This document shows, piece after piece, positions 8,334 through 16,488 of a stretch of DNA of 34,293 nt. The position numbers and the translations under genes are program-made. How positions within the stretch are numbered: the stretch's first letter is position 1; each line of letters begins with the position of its first letter. This DNA is from Chloroflexota bacterium (GTDB lineage: Bacteria; Chloroflexota; Dehalococcoidia; Lucifugimonadales; UBA3495), in the NCBI GenBank assembly GCA_009840175.1, contig VXOI01000009.1, positions 1-34,293 on the forward strand, read 5' to 3'. The notes under the pieces were generated by a model, which saw only the letters and a list, made by a program, of their open reading frames with translations, had not been told where the DNA came from and did no database searches.

Positions 8334-9170
8334 TCACCTAGCGGGACGTTGACCCGTAATAATCGCCTCGCAGAATTCTGCGCCGTGTCGCTCGCACCAA
8401 CCGGCCCTGCGCGTATAGACACTTCCGAAGTCCAGCCCCAATCCCTTTGGCGCAGCTTGTTTCGCCCACAATCTTGATGCTTGGCCGGTGGAAGCGCTCA
8501 ATCCCGGTCCTCGATTTCTACCGCCGCAGCCGCAGGACCAGATCAGGGCCTGTTGCCTTAACTTGGCAGCCCTTTCGTATCCGGCAAATACCCTGTCGGA
8601 CGCCGCCACCTGGTTGGGTCCGGCTGCGGAGCTCAGCTTGGCGGCCATGTTTACGGTCTTTCCGGCCCAAACTTCATTCCGTTTGGTTCCCTTCAATCCA
8701 AGTTGTCTCACGAGCAGGGTACCCTGGTCGATACCAACCCCGACCTCAAGTTTCCACTGAACCGAGGCGTCTTTCTTGAATCTCACGGCAACGACTTTTT
8801 CCACTTGGCTTCTCATGGTGATGGCGCAAGCGGCCGCATGGAACATAGACCTCTGGCCGCCGAACAGCCCGAATATCCCATCTCCTTGGATATCGACATA
8901 TCCCGCCGAGAATCTTTCCAGAACTACGGTCATTGCCCTGATGAAGTAGGTGTACGCGAGAGCCGCTGCTTCCGGCGAAACGGACGAACTGAGCGCGGTC
9001 GAACCTTTGAGGTCGGCGAACACGGCGGTGACGTTTGGAATCCGCCACCACAATCCCCTGCTGGCTGGTCCAGTCTCCGGAACTTCGGCCTGATCGATCA
9101 CCTGCACGCCGAGCTTGGCTTGGTCATTCAATTGGGCAACAACGGCTGTCGAAATTTCGTCAAGTATCAA
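8334..9170 (-). CDS. pycC: Class III nucleotide cyclase of a Pycsar system (PycC-like)
   Basis: The 278-residue protein has a class III cyclase core. VFADLKGST gives metal ligand D53, YVDIQGDGIFGLFGG the second, D97 (D93 is also near), and EVWAGKTVNMAAKL carries N174 in the place of the transition-state asparagine. Where adenylate cyclases have arginine four residues later, there is K178, a change I associate with Pycsar cyclases. A cysteine-rich C-terminal tail (WSCGCGG, then GWCERHGAEFC) is also like PycC. The product should be a cyclic pyrimidine nucleotide, though substrate choice cannot be read with certainty. The start is weak: TTG at 9170 behind GGGGCAGAAAC, and the frame stays open for about 18 codons upstream without a standard start. 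It is followed directly by the membrane effector. Confidence 0.85.
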   Translation of the reverse strand: MILDEISTAVVAQLNDQAKLGVQVIDQAEVPETGPASRGLWWRIPNVTAVFADLKGSTALSSSVSPEAAALAYTYFIRAMTVVLERFSAGYVDIQGDGIFGLFGGQRSMFHAAACAITMRSQVEKVVAVRFKKDASVQWKLEVGVGIDQGTLLVRQLGLKGTKRNEVWAGKTVNMAAKLSSAAGPNQVAASDRVFAGYERAAKLRQQALIWSCGCGGRNRGPGLSASTGQASRLWAKQAAPKGLGLDFGSVYTRRAGWCERHGAEFCEAIITGQRPAR

Positions 9171-9276
9171 GTTTCTGCCCCGGTTGATGTTGATCTGGTA
9201 GAGGGTGGCCTTACAGCCGGGATGTTCAACACTGGCTCAACTCCACACATCAACCAATCGTTCCGCAGAGGTTTTT

Positions 9277-11196
9277 TTACCTGCCAAGACCCGTGGTACA
9301 TTGAGCGCGGACTGGACAGTTCTTACACTTGGGCGCACGGGCTGTGCAGACCATGGCCCCCAAATCCAGAAGAGCCTGATTCCACTTTGCATCCGCGCCC
9401 TCGGCTCCGGCCAGTTCATAAAGCGAAAGCCTGAGATCCCACTTAGGTTGCTTGGGACCCTTGCCTGACACCCTGCGGGCTATCCTCATCGTGTTGGTGT
9501 CCATGATCACGCTGGAACGACCAAAAGCAAAACAGAGAACCGCGGAGGCTATATAATCGCCCACGCCTGGGATGGCAACCATTCCCTGCCAGTTGTCAGG
9601 CACCTGACCGGCCGCCCTGTCCCTGATGAATTCGGCAGCAGCGCCAAGATTCGCGGACCGCCAGTGGAGTCCGAGGGAGGCCAACGAAGGTTCGAGGGCC
9701 TCCAGGTTGTCTAGGAAAGAATCAGGCGTCCCACCCAATCTGAGCAGTTCGTCAGCCACCTTTGCCACCTGCTCGGCCCTTGTCCGGTGAAGGCACATTT
9801 CAAGCAACAAGGTCTGCCAGGGATTCAGGTCAGAGCGCCTCCAGGGAAAGTCACGCCTGTTCCACTTGAACCATTGAATTAGGCTGTCCCGAAAGGAAAT
9901 CCTGTATTCGGCCCTGTTCTCTCTGACCACCGAGTGGACTGGACTGTCGCCAAGGACTTGTTTCACCGACGAAGCTATAGCCGAAGCGAGCATCGGGGGA
10001 ACTGCGTTGCCAATTTGCCGATACCTGCTGGACGGGTGTCCGGCAAACCTGAATACATCGGGAAAGGTTTGAATTCTGGCCGCCTCCCGTATAGAGAGGG
10101 TGCGGTCCTCTCTCGGATGGATGTACCAGTAACCATCCTTGGCTATATGAGCGGTAATGGTCCTGGACAGGCCTTCGAAGGACAACCTTACATACTTATC
10201 ATTGAAAATATCGGATCGGTATCTCCTGGAATCTTCGGGTACGTCCAGGTAGGTATCTCCGGGGTTCAGTTGAGAGTAAATCAGCGCGTCATCCGGTCGC
10301 ACCGCCCTAGTCACATGATCCCGAATCCGCCGGGATTCCTCGCCTCGCAATCCCTTTCTGAGCGACTTCGCCAGTGCTGAGGAAGGTGGACCCTCATACG
10401 CCTGGGTTTCGCCCCTGGTATCCGCAGGAACCACTGGAAGGTCACCGATGGCCTGCCCCACCGTCGGTTGCCTCCCCCGAGGTTTGGGCCACTCAAATTT
10501 CCCATTTCCTGCAATCCCGACTACAAAGAGACGTGAGCGATGCTGAGGAACACGATACTGCCACGCCTGCAGCATCTTCACGTGCACTTCATAGTCACGG
10601 CCCTTCAGCTCATCCATCAGGGCAACCAACAACGCCCCTCCCTGAGCTTGGGCGAAATCGGGAACGTTCTCAAATAGCATGGCCTTCGGATTCAACCTGT
10701 CAATAACGGAAAAGAAGCTCCGCCACAGGTCGGCCCTGTCATCGAGAACCCTGCGGTTGCCCGTCCTAACCAGGTTCCCAATCTTGGAGACGCCGGCCCT
10801 GGAGAACGGCTGGCAGGGAGGACCACCCGCCAAGAGGTCAACGTCTTCAATGCCCCATTCATCCAATTGGTGAATGAAGGCAGAGGGATCGGCAAGATCC
10901 CCCGTCCAGGTGAGACTCTGAATATTAGCGGCATGGGTTTCGGTCGAAACAGGGTCGAAGTCTGCCGCGGCGATGACGGAGAAGCCCGCCTCCTCCAATC
11001 CCAGGCTCAACCCGCCGGCGCCGCAGAAGAGGTCTATCGCCCAAGGGCGTGGGCGTTCTTCCAACCACGTGCGTACGGCATCCCCGTCGTTCGGGTCCGG
11101 CGACATCTGGTGAGGGACTAGTTTTATCCGTTCCCCCCGGTGGGTGGGCAGTCTGTAGGACGAAGGTTTTTGGGCAGTTTCGGAAGGATTATCCAT
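9277..11196 (-). CDS. Cytosine-5 DNA methyltransferase fused to a MIG/MutY-type DNA glycosylase
   Basis: The N-terminal part (residues 52-415) is a complete m5C methyltransferase. It has AIDLFCGAGG (motif I, 53-62), GGPPCQPFS with catalytic C128, FENVPD (175-180), QHRSRLFVVG (218-227), a target-recognition region and YRQIGNAVPP (392-401). Residues ~435-639 form an HhH-GPD glycosylase: FPWRR, then IPGVGDYIASAV (542-553), MDTNTMRIARRV (565-576) and a 4Fe-4S loop C617-X6-C624-X2-C627-X5-C633. The Y548 and D566 pair resembles the Methanothermobacter G:T mismatch glycosylase MIG, which is also linked to a GGCC methyltransferase system. Such an enzyme would remove thymine arising by deamination of the methylated base. 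No separate restriction nuclease is adjacent. It is divergent from the kinase/regulator genes at 11642-15511. A degenerate AGGA lies 13 bases before the ATG. Confidence 0.93.
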   Translation of the reverse strand: MDNPSETAQKPSSYRLPTHRGERIKLVPHQMSPDPNDGDAVRTWLEERPRPWAIDLFCGAGGLSLGLEEAGFSVIAAADFDPVSTETHAANIQSLTWTGDLADPSAFIHQLDEWGIEDVDLLAGGPPCQPFSRAGVSKIGNLVRTGNRRVLDDRADLWRSFFSVIDRLNPKAMLFENVPDFAQAQGGALLVALMDELKGRDYEVHVKMLQAWQYRVPQHRSRLFVVGIAGNGKFEWPKPRGRQPTVGQAIGDLPVVPADTRGETQAYEGPPSSALAKSLRKGLRGEESRRIRDHVTRAVRPDDALIYSQLNPGDTYLDVPEDSRRYRSDIFNDKYVRLSFEGLSRTITAHIAKDGYWYIHPREDRTLSIREAARIQTFPDVFRFAGHPSSRYRQIGNAVPPMLASAIASSVKQVLGDSPVHSVVRENRAEYRISFRDSLIQWFKWNRRDFPWRRSDLNPWQTLLLEMCLHRTRAEQVAKVADELLRLGGTPDSFLDNLEALEPSLASLGLHWRSANLGAAAEFIRDRAAGQVPDNWQGMVAIPGVGDYIASAVLCFAFGRSSVIMDTNTMRIARRVSGKGPKQPKWDLRLSLYELAGAEGADAKWNQALLDLGAMVCTARAPKCKNCPVRAQCTTGLGR

Positions 11197-11641
11197 CGTT
11201 CAGTAAATCCTCAGCCGGAAGAGAATGTCCGGCTGCCCTCAGCGACTCCGCGAGGATGGAGGTATCCACTCAAGAGGGCAGGGCAGGCCTCCCGGCAAGT
11301 CCACCGAACCGGAGATGCTGAACTCGCCCATCCATTAAGCTCTGAAAGCCATTCAGGGGCACATTCTAACATCCCTCACCGGCCCCGATGCTGTTGCATC
11401 CGTCTGCGAGCTACCGAATGCAGACCGTTGCTCTCCAACCTCCCAGCAAGAAGTGACCTGGGGGCGATGAAGCATCACAGAGCCGTATGGTATGCTGGTG
11501 GAAAGCAGGGATCATCATTTCCAAGCGGGTCAGGTGGTCCTTAAGGGTATCCCACCGGGGCAGTATCAATCTGAACCCTCGTAGTTATGGCAGGGTTGCC
11601 CGCCCAACCCCAAGCGGCATCAAGTCACGGAGAGTAGCGCG
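11197..11641. other. Divergent intergenic region between methyltransferase and small RHH-like gene
   Basis: About 445 bases separating the minus-strand methyltransferase from the plus-strand genes. It is the natural place for divergent promoters and control sites of both arms. I see no gene and cannot fix promoter boxes by eye. ORFs 11049-11321 and 11140-11544 are chance frames. Confidence 0.5.
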
Positions 11642-11938
11642 ATGAAAGCGGAGATCAATGTCCCGGACCACTTGGCCGAAGCCTTGGACTTCATGGCGGA
11701 GTGCGACGGTCAGACGCCCGATGAATACATCCAAGAGCGGGTGATACTCTACCTGCAGGATTGGCTCTACCACATCAAGGACCCTGACCACGGAATAACA
11801 CGTTCCATCTGCGGGCATTACGGCGGTCCCAATTTGGTCACGGCCCTCGGTGCTGAGGAGCAGACTCCCGGGCTGCTCACGCCAATCCAGATGTGTTCGG
11901 TATGCCTTGCGGCTCAAGCCAAAAACCACGATCCCTGA
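11642..11938 (+). CDS. Small RHH-like protein with Cys/His cluster
   Basis: 98 residues. Residues 1-42 (KAEINVPDHLAEALDFMAE, then TPDEYIQERVILYLQDWL) follow the ribbon-helix-helix pattern: a short strand, then two helices. The second part has C57-x-H59 and C85-x2-C88, which could bind zinc. I do not know this exact family. The ATG at 11642 has CGGAGAG about ten bases upstream. It lies between the divergent methyltransferase and the kinase gene, 178 bases before the latter, where a C-protein-like regulator of an R-M locus would be expected. A repressor role is inference. A small hairpin, ACCGC-TTC-GCGGT, lies just downstream (11949-11961) but has no T-run. Confidence 0.6.
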   Translation: MKAEINVPDHLAEALDFMAECDGQTPDEYIQERVILYLQDWLYHIKDPDHGITRSICGHYGGPNLVTALGAEEQTPGLLTPIQMCSVCLAAQAKNHDP

Positions 11939-12116
11939 CGGGGTCCCCACCGCTTCGCGGTCAGTCCAGGGCAATGATTTGACGCTCGAATCAGCAGGGC
12001 TTCCCTGAAGAGTTGGGCTCCAGTCCGCAGGGATAGACCGGTGAGGGGATATTACGTATGGAGTAGAAACTCCAGGGTCATGGACGAATGGCCTTGCCCC
12101 AAGGATGGGCATTGAG

Positions 12117-14303
12117 ATGACAGATACAGCGAATTCCACATCGGGGACCAGCACGCTTCGCCCGAGGGCCCGCATTCTTCGCACTCTTGGCGACGAACTG
12201 ATCAGCAGCGAAGCCGTCGCGCTGATGGAGCTCGTCAAGAACTCCTACGATGCCGACGCCACCAGGGTACTGGTGAGATTTCACGGGCCTCTCGAAATCG
12301 GGAAAGGGAAGGTCGAGGTCATTGACAACGGTCATGGAATGTCGCTGGAAACCATCCAGACAACCTGGATGGAGCCGGCCACCCTCTCCAGGAAACGGGA
12401 GCGGAGAAGCCAACGATTGGGTCGTCGCGTTCTGGGAGAAAAAGGGATTGGGCGATTCGCCACCTCACGCTTGGCCAACTTCCTTGAAGTGGTGACCCGT
12501 CGGGCGGAGTCAGAGCAGGAAACCCGAGTCTATTTCGACTGGGCGCAATTTGACAACGAGGGGAAATACCTGGACGAGGTTGAGGTTCTGTGGGAGGAGG
12601 AAGACCCCACGGAACTCGCACCGGGTGGTATCGTCGAACGACTGTGGGACTCCGGTGGAGAGCCGAATCTGGACGATCTGACCCACGGCACAATCCTCCG
12701 AATGGAGCAGTTGCGGAGCAACTGGAGCGGGTCTGAATTTGAGGATCTGCGGACCAGATTGTCGCGCCTGGTATCGCCCTTCTTTGGAGACGAGCTGTCA
12801 GCAAGGAATGACCAATTCGAGCTGTGTCTTGACCTTCCTCCGCCGTTCGAACAGCAGTCCGGTATCGTCGAACCTCCCGAACTGCTCCGTAGTCCTCATT
12901 ACGTATTGAAGGGCACGATAAATGCGGACGGTCGCTATGACTTTGACATCGGTCTGCGGGATGGAGGCAGCGAGGAGTCAATTCAGGGCGAATTCAACCC
13001 CAAAAGCCATGAACCGGAATGTGGTCCCATAGGAGTCGAACTGCGGGTTTGGGACCGGGACCCAACTTCCATGGCCGAACTGGTGGAGCGTCATTCGTTC
13101 CAATCGGTTTCCCAGGTCAGGGGGATGTTGGACAATGGCGCCGGCATCAGTATCTATCGGGACGGGTTCAGAGTGCTGCCCTACGGCGAACCGGACGATG
13201 ACTGGTTGCGGCTGGATATGCGTCGTGTGCAGAACCCCACACTTCGACTGTCAAACAACCAGGTCTTGGGCTACGTGTTAATCTCATCCGAGGGAAACCC
13301 GAATCTCAGGGACCAGAGCAATCGGGAGGGTCTCATCGAGGGCCCCCCTCTGGACGGCCTCAGAGAGTTGGTCAAGATGACCCTCCATGAACTTGAGGTT
13401 CGGAGGTACAAGCTCCGTCATCCAACTCCCCAACCCCGGCGGCGGCAAGCCGGGGGCCTCTTTGCCGACCTCGACCTGGCGACTGTCCGCGATTATGTGC
13501 AACGCCAACACCCGGATGACCATCATCTAAGGCAATTGGTTGGGAATGCGGAAAGGGAACTGGAAACCCGCGCCCAGGGAATTCAGGAAGTTCTTTCCCG
13601 CTACCACCGTCTGGCTGCTCTCGGACAGCTGATAGATGTTGTTCTGCATGACGGCAGAGCGCCTCTGGCAAAAATAAACAATGAGGCTGTCCTGGGACTG
13701 CGGGACGTAGACCGTTCGGGACAGGGCAGTATGGCCGCTATCGTGAAACTTGGGGACAGATTCAGAGGTATCGTGACCCAGTCCGACGCACTGGCAACCA
13801 TCTTCAGAAAAATCGAGCCATTTGGCGGAAGGAAGCGGGGGAGACCGGGATTGGTCTCGTTAGAGGAAGTGATAGCGAATGCCTTTTCCGTTCTCGACAC
13901 CGAGATTGCGGAAGTCGGAGTGGAGATAAGCCTGCCGGATACCAAGACCCAGGTCACGGTGGACCAAGCAGAGATTCAGCAGGTTGTCATCAATCTCCTA
14001 CAAAACAGTCTGCACTGGCTGCGTCATGTGCCCCAGGACACCCGACAAATCTCCGTTCACGTGCGGCGAAGAGAGCCGGATGAGGTGGAGGTCGTATTCT
14101 CAGATAGCGGGCCCGGTGTGAGTCCCGATTTCAGGGATCGAATTTTCGACCCGTATTTCTCCACCAAACCGGACGGAGTGGGACTTGGATTGACAATCGC
14201 CGGGGAGATAGTGAATGACTACTACGCAGGGGACCTCGAATTGCTGGAAAATGGTCCCCTTGCCGGAGCGACGTTCCGAATTGTCCTGCGTCGCCGGGTG
14301 TGA
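12117..14303 (+). CDS. Histidine kinase with two GHKL ATPase domains
   Basis: This protein of about 728 residues has two complete GHKL ATP-binding domains. The N-terminal one, of the Hsp90/MutL type, shows ELVKNSYDADA near residue 38, DNGHGM near 70 and GEKGIGRFA near 107. The C-terminal one, of kinase type, shows VINLLQNSLHWL, DSGPGV and FSTKPDGVGLGL in the last 110 residues. Before it lies an H-box-like segment, VVLHDGRAPLAKI, with H511 as the likely phospho-acceptor. There are no membrane segments, so it acts in the cytoplasm. Its stop overlaps the start of the receiver gene (GTGA). The first domain may sense DNA or protein by an ATP-driven clamp, as MORC/MutL-like ATPases in predicted R-M loci do. 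The start is uncertain: ATG 12117 has AAGGA eleven bases upstream, while ATG 12105 abuts AAGG. Confidence 0.85.
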   Translation: MTDTANSTSGTSTLRPRARILRTLGDELISSEAVALMELVKNSYDADATRVLVRFHGPLEIGKGKVEVIDNGHGMSLETIQTTWMEPATLSRKRERRSQRLGRRVLGEKGIGRFATSRLANFLEVVTRRAESEQETRVYFDWAQFDNEGKYLDEVEVLWEEEDPTELAPGGIVERLWDSGGEPNLDDLTHGTILRMEQLRSNWSGSEFEDLRTRLSRLVSPFFGDELSARNDQFELCLDLPPPFEQQSGIVEPPELLRSPHYVLKGTINADGRYDFDIGLRDGGSEESIQGEFNPKSHEPECGPIGVELRVWDRDPTSMAELVERHSFQSVSQVRGMLDNGAGISIYRDGFRVLPYGEPDDDWLRLDMRRVQNPTLRLSNNQVLGYVLISSEGNPNLRDQSNREGLIEGPPLDGLRELVKMTLHELEVRRYKLRHPTPQPRRRQAGGLFADLDLATVRDYVQRQHPDDHHLRQLVGNAERELETRAQGIQEVLSRYHRLAALGQLIDVVLHDGRAPLAKINNEAVLGLRDVDRSGQGSMAAIVKLGDRFRGIVTQSDALATIFRKIEPFGGRKRGRPGLVSLEEVIANAFSVLDTEIAEVGVEISLPDTKTQVTVDQAEIQQVVINLLQNSLHWLRHVPQDTRQISVHVRRREPDEVEVVFSDSGPGVSPDFRDRIFDPYFSTKPDGVGLGLTIAGEIVNDYYAGDLELLENGPLAGATFRIVLRRRV

Positions 14304-15511
14304 TTATGGCGGGAACTGAGTGGCAGGCGTTGTTCGTTGATGATGACCCCGACCTGTGCCGTCAGGTCGAGGAATATCTTGACGGGGAACTTGTCGGCGG
14401 TTCGGATCATGTCCTCCGGGTGCAGGCCATCAGTGATTTCAACAGTGCCCTGAGTGAACTGGAAACCCGACGCATTGACCTTCTGATACTGGACGTCAGG
14501 GTAGGTCCCCATGATCAGGAACACCAAGATGATGGGAACACAGAAGACGCAGAGAGCCTGGTGGAAGAAGAGGGTATCAGAATTATAGCTGCCGTTCGTG
14601 CGAGGCGATTTGTGCCCGTGGTGTTCTATACGGGCCTTGATTACAAGGTTCGAGCAATGGAATCGCCGGTAGTGCGGATAGTGGAAAAGACGGAAGGTCT
14701 GCCGAAACTGCTGCTAACCATCAGGGAAATCTTCGATACCGCGTTGCCACAGACCAATCGTGCATTGGTCCATCATTTGGAAGCGGTGCAACGTGATTAT
14801 ATGTGGGGCTTCGTTGCGGAGAATTGGAACAGTTTTGCCGGGGGCGCAGACCGCAGGGAATTGGCCTACCTGTTGGCGAAGCGTTTGGCAATCTCATTAT
14901 CCGGGCCGGGCATTCAACAGTTGGCGCAGGACATGGGTGATACCACGGGTGCATTCACATCGGATGAAAGGGTTCATCCGATGCTGTACTACCTGCTGCC
15001 ACCGGTGGAGCCAGCACCCCTTGCGGGTGACCTGTATTATGGTGCCATCGGTGAGCAGGCCGGATATTGTATTCTGATTACCCCATCCTGCGATATGGTG
15101 GCTGGAAGAGAGAAGGCGGACTTCATGCTCTTTGCTCGCTGCCTTCATCTTGCGGAGCAACCGGAATTTGCAGCCTGGAAGGCAGGACTCCCAGAACCGT
15201 CCAACAATGTGAAGCGAAGGTTGGAGTTCCTGCTTGGAAACAACCGACAGGGTGGCCAACCCGAGAGGTTCTACTTCCTTCCAGGAGCTCTCACCCTGCC
15301 CAATTTGGTGGTGGATTTCCAGCAGTTAGTGACCCTGCCACGAGGCACAGCGAATGGTCTGGAGCGGAGAGCGTCCCTCGATAGCCCCTTCGCCGAAGCA
15401 TTCCTAGCACGCTTCGCCCGGTATTTCGGTAGATTGGGAACACCGGACCTAGATGTGGATTCCGTGATGTTCAGATTAAACCAGCAATTCGGCGGTCAAA
15501 GTTTGTCTTGA
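14300..15511 (+). CDS. Receiver-domain protein with uncharacterised C-terminal domain
   Basis: Residues 10-135 form a receiver domain with all key residues: D14/D15 in LFVDDDPDL, phospho-acceptor D65 in LLILDVRVG, T111 in VVFYTGLD and K130 in VEKTEG. The loop after D65 is longer than usual and acidic (HDQEHQDDGNTEDAES). The remaining ~265 residues are a domain I cannot name. It has ILITPSCDMV near 258, LEFLLGNNRQ, FYFLPGALTLPNLVVDF, and ends near FARYFGRLGTPDLD. It contains no helix-turn-helix that I can see, so the output is probably not simple transcription control; an effector role is possible. The GTG start overlaps the kinase stop; ATG 14306 is the alternative. A near-identical partial copy of the receiver lies at 1998-2255. 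Confidence 0.85.
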   Translation: MIMAGTEWQALFVDDDPDLCRQVEEYLDGELVGGSDHVLRVQAISDFNSALSELETRRIDLLILDVRVGPHDQEHQDDGNTEDAESLVEEEGIRIIAAVRARRFVPVVFYTGLDYKVRAMESPVVRIVEKTEGLPKLLLTIREIFDTALPQTNRALVHHLEAVQRDYMWGFVAENWNSFAGGADRRELAYLLAKRLAISLSGPGIQQLAQDMGDTTGAFTSDERVHPMLYYLLPPVEPAPLAGDLYYGAIGEQAGYCILITPSCDMVAGREKADFMLFARCLHLAEQPEFAAWKAGLPEPSNNVKRRLEFLLGNNRQGGQPERFYFLPGALTLPNLVVDFQQLVTLPRGTANGLERRASLDSPFAEAFLARFARYFGRLGTPDLDVDSVMFRLNQQFGGQSLS

Positions 15512-15767
15512 ATATCGGCAACCGTCCCTGGTTGTCCTGCTGTGCTGAGTGGCAGCCTTTCAGGGAATCAAAGGTCGCTGCTGTGGATCTGCTCGGCAAA
15601 TAGAGACCTGCGAAACGGCAATACACGCAAAGCCGGTTTGCTACTACCCCGTTAACCGTGCTTGCCTTAACCTACTAGGAGTACAACGAAAATGCGGGTA
15701 CAGGCGAGCGGTACGACCGCGGGAGCCTGAAACGCTAAAATCACCGCACATACCGCCGGTAGGGGAG

Positions 15768-15786
15768 GGAGTCGCTAGGCGACTCC
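15768..15786 (+). terminator. Hairpin downstream of the receiver gene
   Basis: A perfect 8-base stem with a 3-base loop (GGAGTCGC-TAG-GCGACTCC) followed by TTT. It lies about 256 bases after the receiver stop. The T-run is short, so a terminator role is only likely. Confidence 0.45.
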
Positions 15787-15821
15787 TTTCCACTTTCTGT
15801 GGCGGCCTAGCGCCCAGTGAC

Positions 15822-15862
15822 CACTGGATCTTTAGGAGGCTCTATTGTTGGTCGATCCAGTG
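15822..15862. repeat. Inverted repeat CACTGGATC / GATCCAGTG
   Basis: Two perfect 9-base arms at 15822-15830 and 15854-15862, separated by 23 bases. It could form a stem-loop in RNA or be a protein binding site. Confidence 0.5.
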
Positions 15863-15901
15863 ATGCAACATCTGTTCTGGTACCCCTAAGAGTACCGTGA
15901 T

Positions 15902-15929
15902 GCGAACTTTCCGGTGGGAGGTCTCCCTC
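15902..15929 (+). repeat. Dispersed repeat copy 3
   Basis: GCGAACTTTCCGGTGGGAGG followed by TCTCCCTC. It is related to the copies at 2348, 5747 and 30211. Confidence 0.6.
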
Positions 15930-16184
15930 TAAAGTAACCAGGGACGCTGAGCTGGCTGCACCGTGAAGGCAACCGTAATCCCTCGGTGGATCCGGGGGCC
16001 TTAGAAACGCCCCCTGGCGCGCCGCCACCGCCAATTCACACCCAGATTATGCACCCACGCCGCGCCGGTGGCAACCCCAGAGCCGGGTGAGGCAATTTCT
16101 GCGGATGTACAAGGCCTTGAGCGACGATGACCCGTCATCACGTTCCATACGCAAAGGGAAGTACGATTGCCTGGTGGGCATATT

Positions 16185-16317
16185 TTGACGATAGGCTGAA
16201 CCGTCTTTGAGATGTGGCTGAGAACCCTGTGACCATAACACCGAAGCCTCAAAGCTAGTCTGAGCCCATTGGGGCGGGCCTGACTTGACGATAGGCAGTA
16301 GCACCTTCGAGATGTGG
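16185..16317. repeat. Two 33-base repeat cores exactly 100 bases apart
   Basis: Cores at 16185-16217 and 16285-16317 share TTGACGATAGGC at one end and GAGATGTGG at the other, with the middle diverged and the same length. Read on the minus strand both also give HISK...PIVK...PP, in different frames. Only two units are visible. Confidence 0.6.
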
Positions 16318-16488
16318 ATGGGATTGTAACCACCGTACAGGATTTCGGATGCCCAAGGTTCGTACCGGCGCTGGCCCAATCGCGTACTAAGCGAGAGCAT
16401 TGTCGCCTGACGTTGCAACTGCTAGAAAAGTGTCTTCCCTGGAAGAGGTCGCCAGATGCCATCCCGCGCCTGGTGAGCAGCACCATGC

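Larger units (their letters stand above)
15512..16488. other. Gene-poor region with repeats and hairpins
   Basis: Nearly 1 kb without a supported gene. It contains a terminator-like hairpin (15768), a 9-base inverted repeat (15822/15854), dispersed repeat copy 3 (15902) and a 100-base-period repeat pair (16185/16285). ORFs 16001-16486 and 16047-16418 on the minus strand have no recognised domain or start signal. A structured RNA or a decayed gene is possible but not shown. Confidence 0.5.

Noticed and set aside
12319-12981. Minus-strand ORF of 220 residues within the kinase gene (and 11585-12238 minus)
   Set aside because: They are antisense shadows of the kinase gene and the small RHH-like gene.
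12117-15511. Detocs defence system
   Set aside because: The kinase has two GHKL domains rather than the Detocs sensor layout, and the receiver protein shows no phosphorylase-like effector that I can see.
16185-16317. CRISPR array
   Set aside because: Only two diverged units with a 100-base period; no regular spacers and no cas genes.
16001-16486. Minus-strand ORFs 16001-16486 and 16047-16418
   Set aside because: No start signal or family. Their only notable feature, HISK..PIVK, comes from the repeat pair.
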